NCBI GenBank assembly: GCA_002309305.1 | Contig: DBWR01000033.1 | Location: 79,360-110,176, forward strand | DNA from: Treponema sp. UBA1233 | GTDB lineage: Bacteria > Spirochaetota > Spirochaetia > Treponematales > Treponemataceae | Direction of reading: 5' to 3' | DNA length: 30,817 bases | In this document: positions 6,878-16,273 of the stretch, piece after piece | Layout of the letters: every line of letters begins with the position of its first letter | How positions within the stretch are numbered: the stretch's first letter is position 1 | The notes under the pieces: generated by a model | What the model was told of the DNA's origin: nothing | Database searches by the model: none | Seen by the model: the letters and a program-made list of their open reading frames with translations, nothing else | Made by a program: the position numbers and the translations under genes

Positions 6878-8914
6878 TCATTCAAAATCATCGGGGGCGG
6901 CTACCATCAGGGTTCCGTCGTCATCATCATCTTCCAGTGCAAGGGCGGCCAGATTTGCGGTGTGCTTTGACTGTGCGGCTTTCTGCCAGGTGGTTCCAGC
7001 TTCTACAAGGGATTCCATCTGCCTTTCCTTCCGTTCATCCTGTTTTTGCAGTTCCGTTTTGGCGGCCAGAAGAAGGGATGTTGCATTTTCGGCCCTCATG
7101 TGGAGAAGTTCTGCGATTTCAGCTTCCGGGGCTTCAACCAGTGTCCTTAGGGTTCCGTATTTTTTCATCAGGAGTCTGTCCTTTTCCTTACCGACACCAG
7201 GCAGTTTGATGAATGGGGAAACCGTATTTTCCTTTGTCCTGAGGTTCTGGTTGTTTTTGGTTGCAAAGCGGTGGGTTTCGTCACGTACCCTCTGCAAGAG
7301 CCTGAGTCCGTCGCTCCGTTTGGGCAGTTTTATCGGTTTGGATGCGTGTGGCCTCCATATTTCCTCGTCCCTCTTGGCAAGTCCCGCTATCGGTATGTCA
7401 AGTCCAAGGGCCTTGAGCACTGCGTCAACCGCATTTACCTGTCCTATTCCACCGTCTATCAAAAGCAGGTCGGGCAGGGGCTTTTCTTCATTCAACAGTC
7501 TGGAATAGCGTCTGGAAACAGCTTCCCTCATCGACTGGAAGTCATCTATAAGGCCGTCAGTGGTCTTTAAGCGGAAATAGCGGTAGTTCTTTTTGTCAGG
7601 ATTGCCGTTGTAAAAGCTGATTAGGGATGCCACAGGGAATTTCCCTCCGATGTGGGCGATGTCAAAGCCTTCGATTCTGGAGGGCAGGGCAGGAAGTCCC
7701 AGTGTCTGCTTCAGTTCCTCCATTGCCGGAAAGTCACCCCTTTCCCTTGTGCGGCGTATGATGTCCTCGTGCGCGTTTTGTCTTGCCATTGTGATTGCGG
7801 CGTTGTGCAGTGAATACCGGGGCATGTCAGCGCTTATGCTTACGATGTCACAGACCGGACCGTAGCTTTCATTGAGCCATCGCTGCATTATTTCCATGCT
7901 TTCCTGCGTCTGGACATAAATGTGGGGGGGGAGGTCTTCCTTTTCGGTGTAGTATGAAGCCATGAATTCCCCAAGAACCTCGTCCTCTTCGTTTAGGGTT
8001 ACGGCCTGGTAATTGTCACGGCCCAAAAGCTTTCCACCCCGTATTTTCAGGACTGTAAAACTGATCAGCTCACCTTCGCTCCAGCTTGCGATGTAATCCC
8101 TGTCATCTCCGTCAAATCCTTCCACACTGTTTTGGTTCTGCAGTACGCTTAATGCCTTGAGTCCGTCCCTGAGTCTGGCGGCCTTTTCAAAATTCAGGGC
8201 GGCGGCGGCTTCCTTCATGTCGGATTCCAGTTTTTTGACGGTTTCCTCTCCTTTATTCTCAAGTAAGCTGGAGATTTCTTCGATAAATTCAGTATAGGTG
8301 GATTGGGCGACCTCTTTACAGCAGGGGGCCGGGCATCTTCCTATGTGATAGTACATGCAGGGTGTGGCTTTTTTCCTGAATGTCTTGCAGTGCCGTATGG
8401 GATATATCTCATAGAGTGTTTCTATGAATGTGTCGAGTGCGCTTGCATCTGGAAAAGGACCGAAATATCTGGAACCGTCCTGAATTATCCGTCTTGTCTT
8501 GAACAGCCTCGGATATTCTTCGTTTGTAATCCTCAGGACAGGGTAGGATTTTCCATCCTTCAGGTCAATGTTGTACTTGGGCGTGTGCTTTTTGATTAAG
8601 TTGTTTTCCAAAAGGAAAGCTTCGTATTCATTGTTTGTGGTAATATATTCAATACTGTGGGCATTGCTGACCAAAAGCCTTGTCTTTATGTCCTTCTTAC
8701 CGCTAAAATAGGACGTAAGGCGGTTTTTAAGGTTTTTTGCCTTGCCGACATAGATTATGGTTCCGGCTTCATTGCGCCAGAGGTAAACTCCGCTTTGACC
8801 GGGTGCTTTTAGGGCTGTCTGATGCAGAATTTCCCTGCGGCTAAGTGGGGGCTCATCAGGCTGTGAAAGAGAAATATGAGAAGATGAATCGAACGGGTGG
8901 TCTGATACATGCAT
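6878..8914 (-). CDS. uvrC: Excinuclease ABC subunit C
   Basis: UvrC makes the two incisions around DNA lesions in nucleotide excision repair, working with UvrA and UvrB. The 678-residue protein carries all expected domains. The GIY-YIG nuclease lies at about 41-118 (SGVYLW, IIYVGKAKNLKNRL, FLLENNLIKK). A cysteine patch follows (CMYYHIGRCPAPCC), then a UVR/UvrB-binding helix pair (KEAAAALNFEKAARLRDGLK), the RNase H-like nuclease (GFDIAHIGG, LLLIDGGIGQV, DETHRF) and a helix-hairpin-helix (IKLPGVGKEKDRLLMKKYG). It is longer than the usual 600 or so residues because of about 38 extra N-terminal residues and a C-terminal acidic tail (EDDDDDGTLMVAAPDDFE). The only in-frame ATG near the N-terminus is at 8914, inside the ATGCAT shared with the opposite gene. 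A non-ATG start closer to SGVYLW cannot be excluded, and no Shine-Dalgarno sequence precedes 8914. Confidence 0.95.
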   Translation of the reverse strand: MHVSDHPFDSSSHISLSQPDEPPLSRREILHQTALKAPGQSGVYLWRNEAGTIIYVGKAKNLKNRLTSYFSGKKDIKTRLLVSNAHSIEYITTNNEYEAFLLENNLIKKHTPKYNIDLKDGKSYPVLRITNEEYPRLFKTRRIIQDGSRYFGPFPDASALDTFIETLYEIYPIRHCKTFRKKATPCMYYHIGRCPAPCCKEVAQSTYTEFIEEISSLLENKGEETVKKLESDMKEAAAALNFEKAARLRDGLKALSVLQNQNSVEGFDGDDRDYIASWSEGELISFTVLKIRGGKLLGRDNYQAVTLNEEDEVLGEFMASYYTEKEDLPPHIYVQTQESMEIMQRWLNESYGPVCDIVSISADMPRYSLHNAAITMARQNAHEDIIRRTRERGDFPAMEELKQTLGLPALPSRIEGFDIAHIGGKFPVASLISFYNGNPDKKNYRYFRLKTTDGLIDDFQSMREAVSRRYSRLLNEEKPLPDLLLIDGGIGQVNAVDAVLKALGLDIPIAGLAKRDEEIWRPHASKPIKLPKRSDGLRLLQRVRDETHRFATKNNQNLRTKENTVSPFIKLPGVGKEKDRLLMKKYGTLRTLVEAPEAEIAELLHMRAENATSLLLAAKTELQKQDERKERQMESLVEAGTTWQKAAQSKHTANLAALALEDDDDDGTLMVAAPDDFE

Positions 8915-10396
8915 ATTAGAAGAATACTTTTTTTTGCTACATTTTGTCTACTGACGGCGGGCAATGTTTTTGCAGAGGAATCTGTCATTACCTTAGGCGG
9001 AAAAAAAGGCTGGTCAAAAATTGAAAAGATGGACGGTGTCGTGTATGGCACGGGCCGTTACGGTTACCAGAGCATTGTGCTTGATACAAACAGCCGTACT
9101 GTGGACGATGTCACGGACCTGCTTTTGGATTTTGAGGGAAAGGTTGTAGTCGATCAGGCCGGAAACTATACTGTGGAAGAAAACAAGCTTTTGGGCTCTA
9201 CTTCATCCAAGATGGGCAAGGGTGCCGGATTGAGCCGCGGTAAGGGTGGAATCAGGCTTTCTGGAGCAAACGGTTCCCTCTTTGGTTCAAGCGGAAGCAC
9301 TGGTTCATTTTTGATTGAATTCTGGCTTTGTCCTTCAATTGCTGAAAACGGCGAGATGGTATTCTCATGGAGATCATCCAGAACAGAAAACAACTACCCG
9401 CTCTACCAGATGATTTCTGCGGGCTTTTACAACAATCACCTTCAGTGGCGCTTTACCAACGTATTCCAGGATTACAGGCAGAATGGCGGACTCATAGAGC
9501 TTGCAAGCTATAAAACCATGATTCCAAACGTGTGGACCCATCATTCTATCAGCTATGACCAGGACTCAGGGCTTCTTGAATACCGCATTGACGGCAAGCT
9601 TGAAGACATGAAGTACATCACCACCAATGAAAAGGAAATGGGCGGCTACATCTATTCACCAATACTGGGAGTTCCTGCAGACATAGAGATTTGCCCATCA
9701 TATACTGGACGCATCGATGACTTCCACATTCAGAGAAAGTCAGACAGCACATCAAGTTCCGCACTCCGCTATGACTCATACAAAAAGGACGGGGGACGCT
9801 TTGTTACCGAACCGATTCTGGTCGGACTCAGTTCAGTTCTCCAGAAAATAGACGCAATTACAACAGAACCCGCTCAGACCGACGTGGTGCTTTATGCTCG
9901 CGCGGGAGACAATTACTTCAACTGGACGGATACAGAACCTGCATGGGTACCGGTTACAAACCACCAGCAGATTGAAAACGTAAAGGGAAAATACTTCCAG
10001 GTGGCGGTAGACTTGTACACGGACGGCAACGGCTCCAAGACACCGTCAGTTACCCAGCTTGACTTGCACTACACTGGCGCGGCGGCTCCATTACCTCCGT
10101 TTACACTGATTGCAGAACCAGGCAACGGTCAGGTCACTCTTACATGGAGTTATTCTGTTGATGACAGTGCGGGTGGATATTACGTCTATTACGGTGAACG
10201 CCCCGGTGAATATCTTGGCCGTGAGGCAGTGCAGGGACCTTCTCCCGTAAATGTCGGAAATACGGCAAAGGTAACGATTAACGGATTAAAGAACGGAAAA
10301 ATATATTATTTTGCAGTGGCAACGTATTCAAATCTGGATGAACGGATTGTAGGAAGCCTTTCAAAGGAAGTCTACGCACGCCCGCTTCGCAAATAG
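8909..10396 (+). CDS. Secreted LamG-like / fibronectin type III protein
   Basis: A 495-residue exported protein. The signal peptide is MHIRRILFFATFCLLTAGNV with likely cleavage after FA (residue 22). Residues about 80-276 look like a concanavalin A/LamG jelly roll (GSFLIEFWLCPS, VWTHHSISYDQDSGLLEYRI, GRIDDFHIQRK). After a beta-rich linker, residues about 397-493 form a fibronectin type III domain (PGNGQVTLTWSYSVDDSAGG, YYVYYGERPGEY, LKNGKIYYFAVATYS). Such combinations usually bind glycans or proteins at the envelope, but the ligand is unknown. The ATG at 8909 is the only start that keeps the signal peptide; GGGTGG at 8895-8900, 8 nt upstream, may serve as a weak ribosome site inside uvrC. An SD-bearing 10-nt gap links it to the TPR gene, so the two form an operon. 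Confidence 0.85.
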   Translation: MHIRRILFFATFCLLTAGNVFAEESVITLGGKKGWSKIEKMDGVVYGTGRYGYQSIVLDTNSRTVDDVTDLLLDFEGKVVVDQAGNYTVEENKLLGSTSSKMGKGAGLSRGKGGIRLSGANGSLFGSSGSTGSFLIEFWLCPSIAENGEMVFSWRSSRTENNYPLYQMISAGFYNNHLQWRFTNVFQDYRQNGGLIELASYKTMIPNVWTHHSISYDQDSGLLEYRIDGKLEDMKYITTNEKEMGGYIYSPILGVPADIEICPSYTGRIDDFHIQRKSDSTSSSALRYDSYKKDGGRFVTEPILVGLSSVLQKIDAITTEPAQTDVVLYARAGDNYFNWTDTEPAWVPVTNHQQIENVKGKYFQVAVDLYTDGNGSKTPSVTQLDLHYTGAAAPLPPFTLIAEPGNGQVTLTWSYSVDDSAGGYYVYYGERPGEYLGREAVQGPSPVNVGNTAKVTINGLKNGKIYYFAVATYSNLDERIVGSLSKEVYARPLRK

Positions 10397-10406
10397 AGAG
10401 GATTAT

Positions 10407-13400
10407 ATGAACGAGGGATCAAGCACATCAAATCGCTTAATGATGGACAGGGCACGGTCGGCAGTGTTGTCCCGTGATTTTACTTTAGCAGCACGACTTT
10501 ACAAAAACTTGCTTAGAGAGGATCCTTCCAACAAGGAACTGCTTTCTGCTTTGGGTGATCTGTATCAGCGTTCAGGAAACGACTCTCAGGCCATTCCGCT
10601 TTACAATCAGATTGTACAGGCAAATCCAAATGACGTGGTGGCCCTGAACAACCTGGGCTCAATTTACCGCCGTCTGAAAAAATATGACGAATCCATTGCG
10701 GTTCTTGAAAAGGCCGTTATTGTGGACGAATCAAACGTTCAAACCTTCTACAACCTGGGATTCACATACAAGCTGATGGGAAAAAACGAAAGCGCCATAC
10801 AGTGCTTTAATACGGTTGTTGAAGAAAATCCAAACGACGTTCTTGCATACAATCACCTTGGTGCAATTTATGCAGCCGAGCGTGAATACGACAAGTCAAT
10901 CGCATCATATCAGAGGGGACTCAAGGTTGATCCGAACCACCCAATCCTCCACTTGAACCTTGCCCAGTGTTACGAAAAGGTCGGAAGCCTTGATCTTGCT
11001 GTAAATGAATATGAAGCTGCCCTGCGTTCAAAACCGGGTTGGCGTGATGCGACTGACGGCTATGTGGACCTGCTTGTCCGCAAAAACGACATTACCGCCG
11101 CACTTGAACTTGTAAATCAGGCGATAAGGCTTAATCCCCAGGATGCGGAGATGCACGCAAAAATCGGTGACATCTATGCCCTCATTACGGATTTTGACAA
11201 AGCGGAAATTGAATACAACGAAGCCCTGAAGTGTAATCCTGCAAACGCCCATGCACTGTCCGCTCTGGCACGTGTGTACGACCTGCACGGAAACCATCAG
11301 GATGCGCTAAAGATAATGGCACGTTACAGTGAAGTCAAGCACGATGATCCCAACATGCTAAAGTTAAAGGCCTCTGTGATGATGGGTTGTGGCAAGCTTC
11401 ATGATGCGGCCGGTCCAGTAAAGGAACTCTGGGACAGGGACAATGATGATGTTGAAATGCTCAGCCTTCTGGCTCAGTATTACATCATGCGCGGAGAAGA
11501 GGGCAAGGCGGAAGGATGTCTAAAGAAGAGCCGCCGTCTTGATTCTGAATACATCGACTATTTCCGTGATTATGCAAAACGCTACCGCCAGTTAAAGAAA
11601 TATGACAGGGCAATACGCAATCTTGAAGTATTCCTCAAGGAAAAGGAATTCGATTCGGAAACACTTTACCTTCTTGCAAAATGCTATGAGGAAACAAAGC
11701 AGTACGAAAAGGCCCTGTATGAATACAAGAGGATTTCAGACTATTTCGGCATGGAATCCATCTACGACAAGGCACAGGAACGCCTGCAGAAGCAGATGGA
11801 ACTTGACGGAGTGGACAAGCGCGAGGAAGACATTGACTTTGCGGCTCTGGAAACATCCATGCAGGAAGAGCTTGGTTTGGAACGCAATCTTGTTGACAAT
11901 AACGTTACCGAATCAGCTGACATCGACGACAACATCGAACCGGTCATTGAATTTGAACCCATGGATCAGGAACGCATTTCTGATGCAAAGGATAAGATGA
12001 ACTGGGCGGACCGCGGTTATACATTTGAAAAACTTACACGCGAGGACAGCTCCGGTGGTTCTCCGTTTGACCGCCACCTTGACGACGACATTTTTGCAAG
12101 CAACAGCAAGAACGGTGAGCTGGACAATCTTGTTCCACGCACTGAAAAAGAAGATGAGGATTTTGAAGAAAACTTCTTTGACGGCAACCCGTTTGGAAAA
12201 GTAACGCCACGCAAGGCTCCTGTTGAAGATCTGATGGAAGACAACTTCCTGGACGAAGACATCGATGGAGGAAGGAAGAATAAAAACGATTCGGTAACTC
12301 CGGTTACAGACGGTTCAATTCCAACTCCGCCCCAACAAAAGCCTTCTCCATTCAACGACTACCCGCAAAGCAATCAGGAACCGGCTTCTTCTTCAAAAAA
12401 TGCAGCTCCGGCCAATGCGTCAAGACCTGCGGAAATTGAAGGTGATCCTGCTGACTTTGCCCCATCATCAGATTTCGGTGATGCCGATATAGTGCCTGCA
12501 AATCCGATATCCGATGCAGAAGAAAAACCTGTTGAAGATACTGGTTCAAGTTTTGACGATGGTCTTGGAGATCTTGATTTGGGACAGGACCAGGAACTGA
12601 TGGAAGGCCTGACAGAAGATGACGAAGACATTTTTGCCGGAAACAAGGCTGAAGATGATGTTTCCCAGGACTACGGCTTTGTTCCTGATGAAGTTTCTGA
12701 AAATGCCGGCACAGAACTCGATGACCTCCAGGTTCAGGACGAGGGTCTTTTGGATGAAGACGAAAGCCAGGAAGATGACGTAAACTTTGTAAGCGAAACA
12801 ATAGATACGGACTCAGATGACGATGCAGCTCAAATTGAATATGCAGAAGAAGAGACACCTGTTGAATCAAACGGTTCTTTTGATGAATCTGAAATTGAAT
12901 TTAACGATGACATGCCTTCGTTTGAGAACGAGGAAATAGAAGTAGAGGAAGAAGTTCCATCCGTAGAAGAAGTGGTGGAAGATGCCGAACAGGAACTTGA
13001 GGAAGCAGTGGAGTCTGTGGAAGACTCAGGAATCCCCGCTGAAACTGCTGCCCTTGAAGAAACAGAACCACTTGAGGAGACTGAATCTCTTGATGAGATT
13101 AAATCTCTTGAAGAGACAGAGCCGACTGAAGAAGCTGTTGAATCTGTTCCTGCTACGGAGAGTGAACCTGAATGCAAGCTGTCCGCTGACCTGTTCATCA
13201 AGCTCAGGGCATTGAGCGAATACCTTCCTGTGGACAAGAAGATGGAATTCCAGGACAGCCGTGAAAGCCTTCAGCTTGACTACATAATCCGCCGCCTTTC
13301 TGGGGAACCGGGTCTCTTGGAAACCGCCCAGAACGTAAGGGACAATCTGCATCTTCAGGAAGAACCTCTTGATAATGTAAGCCTTTCTCAGACAGCTGGG

Positions 13401-13508
13401 GTAATCAGCGACATGAAGGAATACCTTTCATCACTGCCCGACAGAAAGCTCGCACATTCACTTCAGGACGAAATGGACGGTGCGATAAAAAAACTTACAG
13501 GCGAATGA
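10407..13508 (+). CDS. Large TPR protein with long acidic region
   Basis: A 1033-residue protein started by an ATG with AGAGGA just upstream (about 10397-10402). Residues about 15-460 are roughly a dozen TPR units, for example GDLYQRSGNDSQAIPLYNQI, GSIYRRLKKYDESIAVLEKA and GAIYAAEREYDKSIASYQRG. Residues about 470-925 are very rich in Asp and Glu, low in complexity and presumably disordered, and include a fourfold 6-residue repeat (883-906). The final 105 residues are a separate helical domain (SADLFIKLRALSEYLPVDKK, DEMDGAIKKL). No signal peptide or membrane segment is seen, so it should be a cytoplasmic scaffold, even though its operon partner is secreted. The specific partner is unknown. Its 3' end overlaps the convergent peptidase gene by 14 nt. 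Confidence 0.85.
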   Translation: MNEGSSTSNRLMMDRARSAVLSRDFTLAARLYKNLLREDPSNKELLSALGDLYQRSGNDSQAIPLYNQIVQANPNDVVALNNLGSIYRRLKKYDESIAVLEKAVIVDESNVQTFYNLGFTYKLMGKNESAIQCFNTVVEENPNDVLAYNHLGAIYAAEREYDKSIASYQRGLKVDPNHPILHLNLAQCYEKVGSLDLAVNEYEAALRSKPGWRDATDGYVDLLVRKNDITAALELVNQAIRLNPQDAEMHAKIGDIYALITDFDKAEIEYNEALKCNPANAHALSALARVYDLHGNHQDALKIMARYSEVKHDDPNMLKLKASVMMGCGKLHDAAGPVKELWDRDNDDVEMLSLLAQYYIMRGEEGKAEGCLKKSRRLDSEYIDYFRDYAKRYRQLKKYDRAIRNLEVFLKEKEFDSETLYLLAKCYEETKQYEKALYEYKRISDYFGMESIYDKAQERLQKQMELDGVDKREEDIDFAALETSMQEELGLERNLVDNNVTESADIDDNIEPVIEFEPMDQERISDAKDKMNWADRGYTFEKLTREDSSGGSPFDRHLDDDIFASNSKNGELDNLVPRTEKEDEDFEENFFDGNPFGKVTPRKAPVEDLMEDNFLDEDIDGGRKNKNDSVTPVTDGSIPTPPQQKPSPFNDYPQSNQEPASSSKNAAPANASRPAEIEGDPADFAPSSDFGDADIVPANPISDAEEKPVEDTGSSFDDGLGDLDLGQDQELMEGLTEDDEDIFAGNKAEDDVSQDYGFVPDEVSENAGTELDDLQVQDEGLLDEDESQEDDVNFVSETIDTDSDDDAAQIEYAEEETPVESNGSFDESEIEFNDDMPSFENEEIEVEEEVPSVEEVVEDAEQELEEAVESVEDSGIPAETAALEETEPLEETESLDEIKSLEETEPTEEAVESVPATESEPECKLSADLFIKLRALSEYLPVDKKMEFQDSRESLQLDYIIRRLSGEPGLLETAQNVRDNLHLQEEPLDNVSLSQTAGVISDMKEYLSSLPDRKLAHSLQDEMDGAIKKLTGE
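13053..13124 (+). repeat. In-frame 18-bp tandem repeat, 4 units
   Basis: Four 18-bp units inside the TPR gene encode LEETEP, LEETES, LDEIKS and LEETEP. Each unit begins with CTTGA. A change in copy number would keep the reading frame, so length variation would be tolerated. Confidence 0.75.
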
Positions 13509-14625
13509 TTCTTGAGTTTGTGAGGACGAGGTTGCCCGTCTCGGTGATGAGCACATCGTTCTCCAAACGGCATCCGCCCCACTCGGGATCATAAAGTCCC
13601 GGTTCCAGAGTGACTATGTTCCCAACCTTAAAGACTTCATCCTCTTTTGCCCTTGAACTGACAAAGGGATTTTCGTGTATGGCAAGACCCGTGCCGTGTC
13701 CCAGTCCGTGTGGCATTGTCTTTCCGTATTCAGCAAATACATCATCCGCACATTTTACCGCAAGATGTATGGGAGAACCCGCCCTGTAAAAATCTATGCA
13801 CTTGTCGGCCGCCTTTTGTACAAGAGACAGGATTAATTCCTGTTCATCGCTCAGAGGTCCGCGTGCAACAGTAATCGTACAGTCGCTGGCATAACCCTCG
13901 TAGCAAACTCCGTAATCAAGAATTGAAAGTCCCCTGGTTCCCCATGTGCCTGAGGTGTATCCAGGAAATGCATGTATTCCAAAACTTCTGGAAGGTCCAG
14001 CCGCCAGAGTGTCAAAGCTGGTCCTTTCGCATTTCTGTTCCCTGAGCTCCCTTTCGATGAAAAGGGCAACGTCACTTTCCGTCCTGAATTTTCCGTCGCG
14101 CAAAAAGCCTTCGATTTTATCCGTCATGGAACTGGTTATTGAACAGGCCTTCTTTGTGCATTCAATTTCATATTCATCCTTCTGAGCCCTGAGCTGGCAG
14201 ACATATTCATGCACTGAGTCTTCACGGCATTCAATTTTCCATGAATCCAGAGCATCCCTGAATTTGCCGTATTCAATATGTGAAGTGGAAGGTGGAAGCT
14301 CAAGATTTTTTTCTGATGGTGCAATCTTCGACGCAATTGATTTTACACATTCAATGTAGTCCCTCTTGAATTGTGTAAACGGAACCATTTCCGATGCATG
14401 AGCCTTTTGCCGTGCAAGGTTTTCGTCCCAAGGACTGAGTATGGTTTTCCCACTTGCACATACGAACAGAACAGCGTCACTCGGCTGTCCGCAAAGGTAG
14501 CGGAGGTTGGGGTCTCGGTTTCCCTCACTGTCATGGAATACGGCGATGGAAACATTCTTTTCGTTCAGATATTCAACAAGTTTCTTTATTCGGCTTGAAT
14601 AAATTGCTTCAAAATCAACCGGCAT
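13495..14625 (-). CDS. M24-family Xaa-Pro aminopeptidase (aminopeptidase P-like)
   Basis: A cytoplasmic metallopeptidase that probably removes N-terminal residues preceding proline. It has 376 residues with the two-domain layout of short aminopeptidase P/PepQ proteins. The N-terminal creatinase-like domain spans 1-140 and the pita-bread catalytic domain about 150-376. All five metal ligands are visible: Asp237 (LDYG), Asp248 (SDCT), His310 (GHGTG), Glu341 (LEPG) and Glu355 (RLEND). His306 and His317 (AIHE) fit the usual substrate-site histidines. The ATG at 14625 has an AGAGG ribosome site formed by the last codons of murJ, 4 nt upstream, so the two genes are probably co-transcribed from the murJ promoter. 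Aminopeptidase P and prolidase activities cannot be told apart here. Confidence 0.92.
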   Translation of the reverse strand: MPVDFEAIYSSRIKKLVEYLNEKNVSIAVFHDSEGNRDPNLRYLCGQPSDAVLFVCASGKTILSPWDENLARQKAHASEMVPFTQFKRDYIECVKSIASKIAPSEKNLELPPSTSHIEYGKFRDALDSWKIECREDSVHEYVCQLRAQKDEYEIECTKKACSITSSMTDKIEGFLRDGKFRTESDVALFIERELREQKCERTSFDTLAAGPSRSFGIHAFPGYTSGTWGTRGLSILDYGVCYEGYASDCTITVARGPLSDEQELILSLVQKAADKCIDFYRAGSPIHLAVKCADDVFAEYGKTMPHGLGHGTGLAIHENPFVSSRAKEDEVFKVGNIVTLEPGLYDPEWGGCRLENDVLITETGNLVLTNSRIIRL

Positions 14626-14629
14626 TTTT

Positions 14630-16264
14630 TTACCTCTTGAATTTTCGTGCCAAGGATTTAAGTAGCGGATCTCGGGTTACAATCATGAGGCCCACGCCAA
14701 TAACTGCAAAAATCAGTCCTGTAATGACAACCGGAATTCCCTGTGAGATGAATCTGTTGTATCCCTGGAACATTCCGATTATCTTTCCCCTGAGGAAATA
14801 TACTGGAACCGAAGCGATGACGGAAAACAAAACCATCCTGAGTGAATACAGAAGCGAAGACTTTATCACGGTACTGCTGGAAATGTTCTTGTTTTTTGCC
14901 ACAAAGATGAACAGGGTTATCGTGTTGACCACAGAAGCTATTGTAAGTGCAAGGGCAATTCCAGGACCACCCCAGAACTTTGAAAGGACTGCGGCAAGCA
15001 CGATGTTTGTGCCAAAGTTTATGAGTCCCGCGACGGTTGGCCTTACCGTATCCTGCTGTGCGTAAAAGGCCGGTGCGAGTATTCGGTTAAGCGCGATGAA
15101 GTAAAGTCCTATTATGTGGCACCGGAAGACGTTTGTCGTCATGGTTGTGGATTCAGAATCGAATTCTCCTGTTTCAAAAAGCAGGGCGATGAGGTTTTTG
15201 TCCATCAGGAGTGAATAGAACGTGATGGGGATGGCGATGAATGCCATGATCTTAAGCGAGTTGGAAAGCAGTGAGGTGAATTCATTCCACAGGTTTTTCT
15301 GTGCAAAGGAAGTAAGGTCAGGAAGAATTACGGTTCCTATGGTTACGGCACAAATTCCCAAAATCAGTTCCTGCATCCTAAGTGAATATGACAGGCTGGA
15401 AAAAACACCTTCGCCGGTGCGGGTTGCAAGGGCAGATGATACCACGTCGTTTACCTGATAAGCCGCCATTCCGATGATTGTGGGGCCGATCAGAGCCAGT
15501 ACCCTTCTTGTACCGGGGTTGGTAAATGCCTTCTTTAGCGATGTGAATGTGACCTTCCAGTTGTTTTTTAGTACAAATGGAAGCTGGAAGAATGTCTGAA
15601 CCGCTCCTCCTGCCACAACACCAATTGCCATTGCACGGGCCGGGTTTGCCGTGTGCGGGGAAAGAATGTATGCCGAGGCGACTACAATTCCGTTGAACAG
15701 GATGGGAGTAAAGCCGGATGGAGAGAAAATCTTGAGTGCGTTCAGAATTCCCTGGAAAAAGGCCGCTATGGAAATCAGGACCAGATATGGAAACATTATG
15801 CGGGTCAAAAGGGTTGCTTCCGTTATGGATGCCGTATCTCCCTTTTTATAGAAAATCCGCATCAAAATCGGTGTAATGATTATGCAGATGACCACAAAGG
15901 ACACTGTTATGAAGGTCATGAGCGTAAAGGTTGCGCTTACAAAATTCTGGGCTTCCTTTTTACCCTCGGGGGTGTCTGATTTTTCAAGATAGCCCTTGAA
16001 AGTGGGGATGAATGCCACGGAGATTGAATTTTCCGCAAACAGCCGTCTGAACAGGTTCGGTATGTTGAATGCAACTTGATATGCGTCTGACAGTGAAGAA
16101 GTACCCAAAAACTTTGCAAGAGTCATCTGGCGCAAAAGACCCATGATTCGTGAGCACAATGTCAAAATGGAAAGGGAAACCCCGCTTTTGACGAGCCCCC
16201 TTATTCCGCCCTTTTTTGTAGTTTTGTTTTGAATTTCGTTGTTTTTCTCAATTTCAGAATTCAT
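14630..16264 (-). CDS. murJ: Lipid II flippase MurJ (MviN family)
   Basis: MurJ moves lipid II across the inner membrane for peptidoglycan synthesis. The 544-residue protein starts at the ATG at 16264. The frame is open for 35 more codons upstream, but that extension is AT-rich and crosses into the divergent cyclase gene. The sequence is highly hydrophobic with about 14 predicted membrane segments. Family hallmarks near the N-terminus are SLSILTLCSRIMGLLRQMTL (with Arg39), SDAYQVAFNIPNLFRRLFAE (Asp60, Arg73, Arg74) and a basic C-terminus (KSLARKFKR). No Shine-Dalgarno sequence precedes the ATG. A -10-like element lies only a few bases upstream, so translation may be leaderless. It precedes the M24 peptidase gene by 4 nt. 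Confidence 0.95.
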   Translation of the reverse strand: MNSEIEKNNEIQNKTTKKGGIRGLVKSGVSLSILTLCSRIMGLLRQMTLAKFLGTSSLSDAYQVAFNIPNLFRRLFAENSISVAFIPTFKGYLEKSDTPEGKKEAQNFVSATFTLMTFITVSFVVICIIITPILMRIFYKKGDTASITEATLLTRIMFPYLVLISIAAFFQGILNALKIFSPSGFTPILFNGIVVASAYILSPHTANPARAMAIGVVAGGAVQTFFQLPFVLKNNWKVTFTSLKKAFTNPGTRRVLALIGPTIIGMAAYQVNDVVSSALATRTGEGVFSSLSYSLRMQELILGICAVTIGTVILPDLTSFAQKNLWNEFTSLLSNSLKIMAFIAIPITFYSLLMDKNLIALLFETGEFDSESTTMTTNVFRCHIIGLYFIALNRILAPAFYAQQDTVRPTVAGLINFGTNIVLAAVLSKFWGGPGIALALTIASVVNTITLFIFVAKNKNISSSTVIKSSLLYSLRMVLFSVIASVPVYFLRGKIIGMFQGYNRFISQGIPVVITGLIFAVIGVGLMIVTRDPLLKSLARKFKR

Positions 16265-16273
16265 AATATGTAT

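Noticed and set aside
6960..7508. 182-codon open frame antisense to uvrC
   Set aside because: uvrC is unambiguous here with intact domains; the antisense product has no domain features or start signals.
12830..13237. Serine-rich open frame antisense to the acidic region of the TPR protein
   Set aside because: The Ser-rich composition is simply the complement of GAA/GAG/GAT codons; there is no independent evidence for a gene.
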